Shown here piece by piece: positions 36,413-47,300 of a DNA stretch of 64,000 bases. This DNA comes from Spodoptera frugiperda (Eukaryota; Arthropoda; Insecta; Lepidoptera; Noctuidae). Each line of letters starts with the position of its first letter. The stretch's first letter is position 1. The notes beneath the pieces were generated by a model. The model did not search any database, was not told the DNA's origin, and was given only the letters and a program-made list of their open reading frames with translations. The position numbers and the translations under genes were made by a program. The stretch spans positions 3,038,001 through 3,102,000 of the forward strand of contig NC_064217.1 of NCBI RefSeq assembly GCF_023101765.2, given 5' to 3'.

Positions 36413-36424
36413 CATCTAGGAATT

Positions 36425-38662
36425 GCAATGAATAAACAGAGAAGTAATTAAAAGTAGGTAATTACTAACTTAATTGTCCTTATCATCTATTGTAGTGTAG
36501 AATAAATAGAATATTTATTTAAAACATAAAAACGTTAAGTAATAATAGATAATTGAAGGTAGGTAGGTATATCAAGTAACTTCATTTTTTATTTCAGATT
36601 TTTTATTTTTAAATAATTGTTGTCTCCCACATAGTATACTTAGGTTAAAATATTTAATGGTTACTTCACTCAGTCTTTAGGAATTGTTTTCGATACAAAG
36701 TTGTTACTAAGGATTACTTAACATAACCAATTAATGTCTCTGAGTGCGACAGTAAAATATTACTACTAAGTAAGAATAGTGCCTAAGCTTAATCTCAACT
36801 TCTCAAGGGTGATTTTTTCAAATGGTGCTAATATAATTCATTGACTACTATGCAAGTACATGTATTATTTAATTACCAATCGATAATTTTATCAAGTAGT
36901 GGTTACAAATATCGATATGAAAGTTATTATTATTACTTACTTAGTTACAGACTGTGTGCAGTTGCACTTCACCTTGTGACCAAACCGGTTTGGTTTCTCC
37001 CAAGACTCTCGGCAAACGTTGCCCTTAGAAAGTGCAACAATATAATAATTTAATTTACATCGTAGCCATAGTATCTATTGAGTTGCAACAGTAATTACCT
37101 AGCTCTTGTCTTAATTATTTAGACACTACTAAATTATTTAAGGAAATAGCGAATTATTTAAACGTTCCTAATGTTTAGCAAAGTTCTTTTCTTCTGGGTA
37201 TTTTAAAATTTTTGGGCTTGGCCCTGAATCTGAAAGGACACTGAGCAATAAGGAACCGTCTAGGTACTTTCCATTCATCCCTTCCATTTAGACCAGAACC
37301 TCTAGCATGGATCATATTTTAGGTTAGACCTCTAGACTCTAGTTAGATTTTTGAGGAGTTAAGTACTCATAGTGAGTATTCTAGAGGTTCGAATGACCAC
37401 ATTTTTGTGTTTTTACTGTCAGGATACATCTGCCAATATTCGCCAGGAAGCATCAAATAACACTTAAAGGAAACGAGGGCGATTCGACCAATTTTATTAT
37501 ACTTACCAAAATAAATGTATCAATATAAAAACGTATTTACCCATGACACACCCACCAACGAATGTGCTAGACCCGACTACCAGAGCCGTTACTAAAACAA
37601 GAGCAGAATCGAAATAGTTTGCGAAAGCGCAAAGTTCAATGTACTGCGGGCTACGATATGGAATCAATGGTATGTGTACAAGGCCGCGAATTGTTAAATG
37701 TAGACATTTTGCGATAAAGCAGGTACGTATGTACCTACGTATATGTACAGTAGGTGCAATGTAAGTGCATATCACAATGTCCACAATAAAGTAAGTATTA
37801 ACCACAAGGTAGGCAAGTATTGGTTAAAGATAACCGGTAATTCCTGTAGAAGTCTGTTATTATGCCTTTTTTTCGTTAAAGGGATAGGTGATTGTTGATC
37901 GTCTTGTTGGTTGAGTGCCCGGGTGTTTCTTCAATTAATTTTAACTTTCATTTATTTTTATTTGGTATCGTGGTAGCTAATATTATATTTTTATCCTTAT
38001 TTTTATCGGATTAGTTGAGAACAACACGACTTAATTTATTAAAACCAAATTTTGTGTTTCAATCGGCGGTTTTGTTAACTTTTGGTTGAGGATAATGACG
38101 CTATTAAATTTTTGTATTTTTTTTGTCGTATTCCTTGATGGTTCGCATGTCACATTTATTAATGTTCCTACTAATGGTTATACCTAATTATGGGAATTCC
38201 TTGAGGAAAATACAAGAAGTTAATACCTACCTAGTTGCATTTGTCTAAATAGGTACCTAAACATTTTCTTAAGTATAGATGAACTGGGAACTGTAGAAAA
38301 CTAAAGGTTAGCTTTGACGTCACACTGGAGGAAACATCAAGTTTATTTCTTTACCAAAAATAATAGACGGGCATTTATTTACCAGCAAATACAGACTGTA
38401 CTTTCCATCATTACGACCGAATAAACATAGTTTGGTAGACGCACCTCCGCTTTCAATTTGCCAAGTTTTCTACACTACATTTCTGACTCTATTCCAATAT
38501 AATAGAGTTGAAAATCTATTGGGAGAAGAAAGGTGTAGGTTGATCTGCTGTCGTCCAGTTCAACGTGGGCTTGATGGTGACGTAGTGTTCAGCAGATCCC
38601 AAGGTCGAGTGTTTGACGGTCTTATGGGTGTGTCTAGTCAAGCACAGATACAAACATTATTT
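36425..38662. other. Unassigned intergenic DNA
   Basis: AT-rich with no repeat family or gene recognised. Short ORFs at 36841, 37503 and 38432 have no domain, splice or compositional support. Confidence 0.45.
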
Positions 38663-38825
38663 TTAGGCTAGCCGCACACACTCAATAATATTGTCAATGC
38701 AAGATTGTCAATATCTTCATCAATAAAATGATCCCCGCACACTATACAATATTATTGTCAATTTTTCATGGTACAATCTGACTCAGTCGATCCGCAGCTA
38801 GATTCATGTGCGCACGTTGAACATA

Positions 38826-40096
38826 ATGGAAAGAAAGAAAAAAGTTGTTGCATTGAGTATTGCATTAATTTTACTAACTAAAAAAAGGCAATCAAGAAAG
38901 AAACTAGAAGAAACTAAAAGAACTAAGAAACAAGAAATCGGTCAATTCGAGTAGTCATTGAAGGCTGCTCGTCTGACCAATTTGGCATCAACGCCGGAGT
39001 CCCTCAGGGGTCAGTACTTTCAGCAACGCTCTTTTTGCTGCACATCAACGGCCTGCTTAAGCCCGGTATCTTTGGGTATGCAGATGACAGCACAGTTGTT
39101 GAAAGGTATGTGTCCGATGCGCGGACTAGCGGAACACAGATCCGGTCTCTAAGAGAATCCATGTTCGAACGGTTGAACTCGTCCTTGAAGGCGGTCTCCG
39201 ATTGGGGTAACGCCAACTTGGTCAAGTTCAACGCTACCAAAACCCAGGCGTGTCTATTCTCTGCCAAACGGAGTCAATTTCCGCTGGCTCCGACTTTCCG
39301 AAATGTGTCCGTTCCGGTAGCGGATCATCTTGACCTTCTGGGCGTAACTCTATCGCCAACGCTTAACTTCGGCTCTTATATAGAGTCGAAGGCGCATCTG
39401 GCTGGTAGGAAGTTGGGTATCCTCTCGAAGGTGAGACGGTACTTCACACCGAAACAACTGCTGAGCCTGTACCAAGCGCAGGTTCGGTCATGTATGGAGT
39501 ACTGTTCTCACCTTTGGGACGGCTCGGCTAAATGCCAGCTAGATGCGCTCGAACACATTGAAAGGCGTGCCAAGAGGCTCATCAACGATGATGCGCTTGT
39601 GGAGGCCAGAGGCAAGGCTTCAAAGCCTTGAACACAGGCGCAAGGTCGCAAGCCTTTCCGTTTTTTACCGGATACATTTCGGAGAGTGTGCGGGGGAATT
39701 GCACAACTTGATTCCCCCTAGTCCTTTTCATCATCGAACCACAAGACAATCGGCGAGGCGTCACCGCTTCATGGTAGATATCCCACCCACTCGCACGAAG
39801 CGCTTCGCTTCAAGCTTCCTTGTGCGAACTGCTAGGGAGTGGAACTCCTTGCCGAAGTCTGTGTTTCCTGATGGGTATAACTTGGGTGTCTTCAAGGCCC
39901 GAGTGAATAGGTTGCTTATGGGCAGGCGTGCTCCACCGTAGGCCGCATCATCACTTACCATCAGGTGAGATAGCGGCCAAACGTCGACCCATTAAATGTA
40001 AAAAAAAAAAAAAAGAAACGATGGATTAAGGATTGGATGAGAAAAAAAGCTGAGTTAAATCACTTTAATCTAATAAATGAACTACGAGTGAATTTG
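38826..40096 (+). pseudogene. Harbinger transposase-side remnant
   Basis: Starts MERKKKVVALSIALILLTK, runs to KRTKK at 38931, is interrupted by the LINE (38932-40012), and resumes in the same frame with RWIKDWMRKKAELN and FNLINELRV before a stop at about 40096. Family members are several hundred residues; most of this one is deleted. Confidence 0.65.
38932..40012 (+). mobile_element. CR1/Jockey-group LINE fragment (reverse transcriptase)
   Basis: Flanked by 7-bp duplications AAGAAAC (38925-38931 and 40013-40019). It reads the RT C-half: INAGVPQGSVLSATLF, then GYADDSTV (catalytic YADD), MEYCSHLWDGSAK, and after a frameshift near 39600 HRRKVASLSVFYRIHFGE, AREWNSLPKSVFPDG, ending LLMGRRAPP and a stop at 39941. 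A 3'UTR with CTTACCATCAGGTGAGATAG leads to a poly-A run. 5'-truncated, dead copy. Confidence 0.88.
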
Positions 40097-40314
40097 TGAT
40101 TTTTTTTCGATTTGTGAATCTTCTTTAATTGTTTCCGAAAATTTGTTCGTAGGGAATTAATTTTTTTCTTTCCGTCTTTTCTTATACTATTTGGTTTGTT
40201 TTTTTTTTTTATAAATTTTGAGCAACTTATCAAGCGCATTATTTTTCTTAACTGTATCACGATATGCTTTGCAGGATGTATTCCATAATTCTGGATAAGT
40301 TTCCCATGTTTTAA

Positions 40315-41682
40315 CCTTTTGACCGCCAGAGCATAAACGCTTCGCCGTGCCCTCCACGCCAAGACACAAATTCAACGAAATAACCTTGAAAATATTAGGG
40401 ATTCCAAAATGTTATCGATAAACCAAAGTGAGTAATAATTTTCGTCTGAATTTTTTTGAATAAACTGCTTATAACATAAAAAGAATATTTATTTAACCTA
40501 ATCTCCCACTGTAATAAACTTAAGACCACATTAATAGCAACTATCAATAAAATATCAACCTTTTGAGACACAAAAATACATATAAAATTGCAGCAAGTTA
40601 CAGCACTATTATCTATCAGTTACGCGCCATTGGCATGTATACATGCCAATGGCGCGGGCAACTATCCATTTTTTTTAATCTCTCGTTTATGATTAGGGAT
40701 GTAGTTAGCTGAATAATGTAACTTATCGAGTTCATTTATGTATTAGGTAATCAAATTTGAAAACTGCTAAATAGGTATCTATAATATCTATATAGGTATA
40801 TAAAAAATCTGTAGATTTTAGTGATATTATTTATACACTTTCATATTCTTAAAATAGTTGCCTTGTATTTGTAAAATGTCACATGAAACTTAAAAATATA
40901 AAAAATCAACAATCGTATTTATTTATTATGCTCATTAACAGCCTTGTAATTGAAAAAGGTTACGTGAAACTTAAAAATATATAAAAATCAACAATTGTAC
41001 CTATAAAACATTATGCTCACTAACAGTCTTGGAATTGTAAAATTTAAAACTAAATTGTATATTATCTATAATTATTATCAATAACAAAAATTTCTGATGT
41101 TGATAGTAACCTACAAAAATATTTTATAATTATCTAGAATGCGCAATAGTTCTTCTGTACTATAAACCTCTTCACTCGCCATTTTTGCAATTATAATGTA
41201 GGTACTAGATAAAATATTTTTTGCAACTTCCCCGCATTTAAAAACACGGCACGCGCTTACGACGTCACGAGTTTACCTTTTTTCTCAGAGACTAAGGTTA
41301 TATATATACTTTTTAATAGTTATTACAAAAAATAAGCGAGTCATTTAGCTGAAGTTTTAATATTACTTGAATTACACTACATCACTAGTAGGCATGTATA
41401 CATGCCATTGGCGCGAGAGAACATGCTTTTTTAGCCGATATTTAAGTTGTTTTTATCAATCAAATATTAGAATAACTATATTGCAATTTTGTTCACTGTG
41501 TACAATTATGTAATAACTGGGTATTCAGTTCTTAAGATACATCAATAAAACACGTGAAAGTAATGATTTAATGTGTTTATTTTGTTTTTCTCTGTGATCT
41601 GTTTCTTGGCATCTATAGATGTCGGTGGCGCACAGGGCACGCTTGCGCATGACATCTATACATGCCATTGGCGTTCAAAAGG
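40315..41682. mobile_element. piggyBac-like nonautonomous element
   Basis: Flanked by TTAA at 40311-40314 and 41683-41686, the piggyBac target. Termini CCTTTTGACCGCCA and TGGCGTTCAAAAGG are near-perfect inverted repeats. The 1368-bp interior is AT-rich and has no transposase, but repeats a palindromic ATGTATACAT block near 40623, 41394, 41610 and 41653. Confidence 0.85.
40623..40656. repeat. 34-bp perfect palindrome
   Basis: CGCGCCATTGGCATGTA followed by its exact reverse complement. It lies in the piggyBac-like element and shares GGCATGTATACATGCC with the site near 41392. Confidence 0.95.
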
Positions 41683-42027
41683 TTAATAAACACTGACAAA
41701 TAATGTTTTTCCGTAAGGGTACTATTATCAACAGTATCAACACTATTTTCGCTTTGGAAACTGTTTTCGTTTTCCATTTTGAACAAATAACACGAACGTC
41801 CGCCTGCCTTGAAATCTTTTCCTCAACTAAAATATTGCCGCGCGCCCGCACACGTCAATATTATTGACAATACCCCTGCCTCCCCCGATATTGACGTGAC
41901 AAAATCAGAATTTCTGGATAATCTACAATATTATTGAACAATACCGCAATACAGGTCGCACACACACAATATTATTGACAATACGTACTTTATTGACAAT
42001 ATTATTGAGTGTGTGCGGCTAGCCTTA

Positions 42028-43543
42028 GACTCAAGGTTTTTTTGTAAACAGCCAAAAGTTGCAGAACGTGTTTTGAAGATGTTTGTTTACATATTTTTCT
42101 TTAATGGCATTTTTTATTTATTAATTTATTTATATAATGTTTTATTATACACATTGAAGAGCCTAGGTTTACATACATTTTTAGTAATATGCGTACAATG
42201 GGCGGTCTTATCACACAATGGTGAATTCTTCCAGACAACCTTTGGATGAATTATTTAAAAAAAAGAAAAACAGATAATGCGTATGTGTGTTAGAATTTTT
42301 TATTATTGTTTTTCAGTGATGTATGCGATTCAGTCCATATCTCATAGGTACTCTCTAAATTAAAATCATAAAATATAAAGTAAAATATTTTTATTTAACA
42401 CATTATATTAGGTACTTAAATACCTATATTAAAATGTAAAACATTATCATAATAACATACTTCTCTTCAGTAACAATAACAGTTAAGGCACAGTAATGAT
42501 TTTGGCAAATAACGGTACAAGTTGTTACATTTCAATTATTATTTATTTTAAAGAAATAACCAACTTTATTGATTGATAAAATACATAAAATAAAGTACAA
42601 TTTTGCTGACACACAAATGGAATCTGATACATAATATTACTTTTTATTATTTTCCAGAAATGTACAGAATACAATATGTACATTTTTAGAAAACAATAAC
42701 AATTGATTTTGATTAAGTATATTGAGTAAAATTAACAAAACTTAATAAAATTGTATTTACAAAAATATTAGAGACTAGCTGTATTGCAGGTTACTGAAAC
42801 ATTAAAAATTAATATCTAAGTAATTGATTGACTGATTTTGTTTTAAAAGTACTTACATCAAAAACTAATTAATTTTACTTATAATTACTTCATTATACAC
42901 ATAAAATACTCAAAAAACCCACTCCACGTCAAAAATATATCTAAAATCATTTTGTCGAATCTTATACATTAAATTATACGTTACTATGTATGTATGTTAT
43001 AAAATTATTACAATATAATTAGGTACGTTTTTTTACAAAACAAGTGATATGTCACCTTGATCCCAAAGACAAATCGAATGTACATAATTATGTATAAGAA
43101 TAATATGTATAGAAAAAATGCATTATTGTATATAGGTATAAATAAGTTCACTTATGAAAACAGTGTTAAGTTTATCGTATTTTTTAGTATGGCTTTCCGT
43201 CGATGAACGCCTTATAAACTCACATCATAAGCAAAGAATACATGAATTCTACAAGTAATTTGAGGTATTATTCACTGTTGCCCCTGTTAAAACTACTACA
43301 AATGTAATACTGAGTGTACTTGATTTTATATTAATATTATATTATAAAGAATTTTAATTTTAATACATAATAAATGGTGGTTAAATAAATACATTTTATT
43401 ACATGTGGTTAAATACATTTTATATCACATGATACTCAAGGCAAACTCTAAATCAAAGAGAGAATGAAAGAAAAGTATTAATTACAGTACTCATAATGTG
43501 TTTGAGTAAATTCATAAAGACATTATTATTTTCAAGTAATTCT
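42028..43543. other. Unassigned AT-rich intergenic DNA
   Basis: Very AT-rich, no repeat family or gene recognised between the Harbinger element and the U2 3' end. Confidence 0.5.
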
Positions 43544-43731
43544 GTGGGCCGATCCCGGCGGCACTGCAATGCCGGGCCGACCCGTGACGGGAGTGGAGCG
43601 AGCCCCGAACATCCCATCAGTTTACAAAAATCAGTTTAATATACTGGTCCCTCAGTGAGGGAACTTTCAGATATTAAGCTGAAAAGAACAGATACTACAC
43701 TTTGATCTTAGCCAAAAGGCCGAGAAGCGAT
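43544..43731 (-). ncRNA. U2: U2 spliceosomal snRNA
   Basis: Read on the minus strand the gene starts ATCGCTTCTCGGCCTTTTGG, the conserved U2 5' end. It carries the branch-point recognition sequence GTAGTATCTG, the stem-loop with CCCTCACTGAGGG, a GATTTTTG Sm site and GC-rich 3' hairpins ending near CGGCCCACAGA. All U2 landmarks are present over about 188 nt, so it looks functional rather than a pseudogene. The transcript pairs with pre-mRNA branch points in the spliceosome. The exact 3' end is approximate. Confidence 0.95.
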
Positions 43732-43860
43732 GCCGAACTGTAGAAAACCGGCGAGGGTCATTCATTCGCGGAGAATCTTAACACCGCGATTCAGAAAATG
43801 ACGTCACGGCACAGTGACATCTATCGGAGCGCCGCGGAACTACTCAGGCAACAATGTCAC
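43732..43860 (-). promoter_or_regulatory. Presumed U2 snRNA promoter region
   Basis: The 130 bp immediately upstream of the U2 5' end are clearly more GC-rich than the surroundings, with a perfect CRE-like octamer TGACGTCA at 43799-43806 (about -68 to -75). Insect snRNA genes use a PSE near -60; I could not recognise a PSE by eye, so only the region is called. Confidence 0.4.
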
Positions 43861-44014
43861 AACCGAACCAAAACTAGTTTGACACAAGCTAAAGAAACAC
43901 TTCGCAGTTGGGAACAGTGAATGAATACTTAAATGCAACGTAAATTGGTATAACATACTCACATTACGTCTTCACAACCATTCTATATTTAATACTTACA
44001 TTTTTAATGACTTC

Positions 44015-44308
44015 TTAATTACAATACATTTCCTTCAACTGTTTCCTAAGGATCTTACCGGCGGGATTCTTAGGGATTTCATTAACAAACTGCACTTGTT
44101 TAATCTTCTTGTAGATTGTGACTTTGTTGTTAACATGTTCTAATATTTCTTCTTCTTTAATAGTTTGTCCCGGTTGAGGTACGATGAATGCTTTGGGAAC
44201 CTCGCCTGAGATTGGGTCTGGTATACCCAGGACGGCACAGTCAAGGATTTTCGGATGTGTTCGTAATACCATTTCTAATTCTGCTGGTGGTACTTGGAAT
44301 CCTTTTAC
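44015..44308 (-). CDS. Gene B exon 8 (C-terminal domain)
   Basis: Begins VKGFQVPPAELEMVLR and ends TAA after KEMYCN; the A10 lysine sits in PAGKILRK. The 3'UTR must be short or run into the U2 gene: ATTAAA (minus strand) occurs near 43990, about 25 nt past the stop. Confidence 0.95.
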   Translation of the reverse strand, partial: VKGFQVPPAELEMVLRTHPKILDCAVLGIPDPISGEVPKAFIVPQPGQTIKEEEILEHVNNKVTIYKKIKQVQFVNEIPKNPAGKILRKQLKEMYCN

Positions 44309-47300
44309 CTGGAATGATAATTATTTTTGTATTGTAAAAACTATTAGGTGTTTACCTTATACATAGTTTATTGATATTAATATTGGTTGGACAGTTGGTA
44401 GATTTTACGGTTCTAGTAGGTAAAAAATACTAAAGACTCTTTGTTAAATATGTATAACTAATTTAGTATATCTCACGAAAGTTATAATAAACGTTGCTAG
44501 TTATTGTCCACATTTTTATGTGCCACTTTCTGAATGCTTATAACCTGTCTACACATTTTTACTTATGGGTTTTAATATCATTGGGTAAGGCCCATTTGTT
44601 TTGTTACAGTGCACAATCACATTATGGCATCTCCTCTTTGTACTTTCTCCGTGGATATTATGGTTTAAAGTTAGTTTTCATTAGGTAATTTTATTACAAC
44701 TTTCATGAGACATACTAAATCAATTATTATGTTATCAGCTTTCTTATTAGCAGCGCAACAATCGCCCCAACGTGTGTCGCAGAATGCTGCTCATGAATAT
44801 GAGCCTCTAGCATGGCTTGAAACTAGTCGAGTTCCTCGTCAAACAATTACGTGAGTAACCCGAAAACATAATAATTGATTCATTAGGTAATGTGCTTAAC
44901 TTAATTCATATTTTCAATAAATTACATACCTTTATAAGTTCCTTCAGCCTGTCAGTGACATATAAATACTTGTTCTCGTCGTATCGTCCAATGTCTCCAG
45001 TTTTGTACCAGCCATCTTCTGTCAACACCTCCTTGGTTGCCTCGTCGTTTTCATAGTAACTCGTCATTAGGTTTGGACCACGGTACCAGATTTCACCTTC
45101 CTGGAAATTATAATAAAAAACATAAGACACCTTATATACTTACATAATTAATATGTACGTAATAAAACTAAAGAAGATTCGTAGTAACTGGCGGGCCTTT
45201 ATCCTACTCCCATGGGAGGCAGGCGTGAAGTTATGTATGTATGAATTTTGTTCCCAGACGATGGCCCAAGTTTTCAAGATCAAATAAGCCAACAAAATGT
45301 ACCCAACAATACTGAGCACCGCACTGAATGTTTTAAACATAATAACGGCTAGCGCCATTTACTTATAAATTTAATCTAACTATGAATTTAGGAGCATAAT
45401 TATTGTAGAATTCGTTTTATAGATAAATTAAATTAAATATCCGTTGTAACGGGGATTATTAATACGGAATTTATAACATATTTATGAATTGTGGCCTTTC
45501 AACTTTACCTTTCAACTTTATACTATGCTTTCGAGGAATAAAATAAAATGTATAAGTTTATGTAACGATTCCTACCATACATGTTTAAATCTATACATAT
45601 AATAAAATCGTAGAAAAGTGCTGTCTGTACATTGAAAATAAAAATAAAAAAAATAGCAGGGGTTATTGTTATGTCGATGTCGAACCCAAAAATGTAATTA
45701 ACTTTTTTTTTGTCTGTTTGTCTGTTTGTCTGTTCGTCTGTGCGCGCTAATCTCAGAAACGGCTGATCCGAGTTGGATGCGGTTTTCACGAATATATTGT
45801 GGGATGCTTAAATTTACATTTAGTGTTTGTTTCATGTCAATCGGTTCATAAATAAAAAAGTTATGTCAAATTAAAGAATCACGTCGAACATTCTATGCTT
45901 ATACCATTAATCTCCGCAACTATTTGACGGATTTGGTTGAAATTTGGTACAGATATAGTTTAGAACCTTAGAAAGGACATAGATATATTTTTATTTCAAA
46001 AATCAAAAAATAAAAATAAGAAATAAATTATTTATAAATAATTCTATGTCGATCGTTACACGACTTCGGTTCATGTTATTGTTTTAATTTATCGAAAAAA
46101 AGTAAATAAATAGTAAAAAGGTATGAAAAAAATAATATCAATATAATAAAACATTTAGTACAAAGAAAATGCTCTAACGGAGTATAGATAATTCTATGTC
46201 GATCGTTACACGACTTCGGTTCATGTTATTGTTTTAATTCATCGAAAAAAGTAAATAAATAGTAAAAAGGTATGAAAAAAATAATATCAATATAATTAAA
46301 CTTTTAGTACAAAGAAAATGCCCGAACGGAGTATAAATAAATAATCCAAGTTGTCTTTATCCTCGATAGATAGCGTTGGGATCGAAATAGATCGCGCTAT
46401 GGTTTCGTTACATTCATTTGGTTGGGTATCGGCCGAGCGCTTCGGTACTATCGTAGAAAAAGTGTATTATCAGTCGTATGATTATTTGTCTGTAGTGGTC
46501 CTGCTGTTTCGTATATTCTAAATTGGTTTCGTTGTATTTGTCAATTAATAAGTTTGTTTTCCTGGTTTTTTGGTTAAACTATTTAACGTAGGTTTAGTTT
46601 GATATCGATTATTAGTAGTTACTGTAGTTAGTTTTTTTAATAAAATAAGTCTATTTTTTTTTAATTAGATTAGATTTAAGTCGTTTCTTTTAAATTATTT
46701 AGTTTAAGCTTGGTTATTATAGCATAGAGGATAGGTTGTAATATAGTTTCTTTTTTAATTGTTATAAATTCGTAATTCGTAGCTTTCTTTAGTTTTAAGT
46801 TAGTTTAAGTCCGTTTTTAAACTATTTTTTCAATGCCCTAAGTGAGTATACATCTATTAAATTCAAACGCAGAGCTCATTATGTTGATTTTTGAAGAGTT
46901 CCCTGGAATATCTTCCACATCTCATTTTTGAAGAGATCCCGCGAGATCGGGAACTATGTGTTAAAACCAAAAATTTGCCGGAAGTCACTATTCCACGCGA
47001 ACGAAGTCGCGGGCAAAAGCTAGTATCCTAATATAAACTTTAAACACTAGACTATAAAGATGATACTTGCCTCTCCCGGTCCCAAAGCCTCTTTAGTTTT
47101 CAAGTCAACAATCTTCACTTCGCTGTTACCCAATATGTGTCCAACCGAAGCATGGTTCGAATCATCATTCTTACCCACTGAAATAGCTCCGTTGGTCTCC
47201 GTCAAACCGTAGCCTTGGCGGAATACAATGTTTTTCTGAAAAGATATATAGTTTAAAATTAAATTTCTCAGTATTAGCACGGAGTCTGGCATTGTGCCTA

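Larger units (their letters stand above)
40187..41779 (-). pseudogene. Harbinger MADF-like accessory gene, split by a piggyBac-like insert
   Basis: On the minus strand it starts at 41779 (MENENSFQSENSV) and reads to LSVFI at the right TTAA. It then continues left of the insert as KTWETYPELWNTSCKAYRD, resembling the start of a MADF DNA-binding domain, the kind of partner protein PIF/Harbinger elements encode. The insert occupies 40315-41682. Confidence 0.65.
38666..42024 (+). mobile_element. PIF/Harbinger-like DNA transposon with two nested insertions
   Basis: Perfect inverted termini of at least 33 bp (GGCTAGCCGCACACACTCAA at the left, its reverse complement ending at 42024) flanked by TTA at 38663-38665 and 42025-42027, the PIF/Harbinger target. 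Two coding remnants converge: a plus-strand start at 38826 (MERKKKVVALSIALI) and a minus-strand start at 41779 (MENENSFQSENSV) whose product has MADF-like spacing (YPELWNTSCKAYRD). Each is split by a younger transposon. The transposase piece is far too short, so the copy is non-autonomous. Confidence 0.88.

Noticed and set aside
37503..37805. 100-codon minus-strand ORF
   Set aside because: No domain, signal or splice continuity; chance ORF in intergenic DNA.
38432..38671. 79-codon plus-strand ORF ending at the Harbinger terminus
   Set aside because: Runs into the transposon end; no homology features.
40060..40362. 100-codon Lys-rich minus-strand ORF
   Set aside because: A different frame of the Harbinger accessory-gene remnant; the YPELWNTS frame is the meaningful one.
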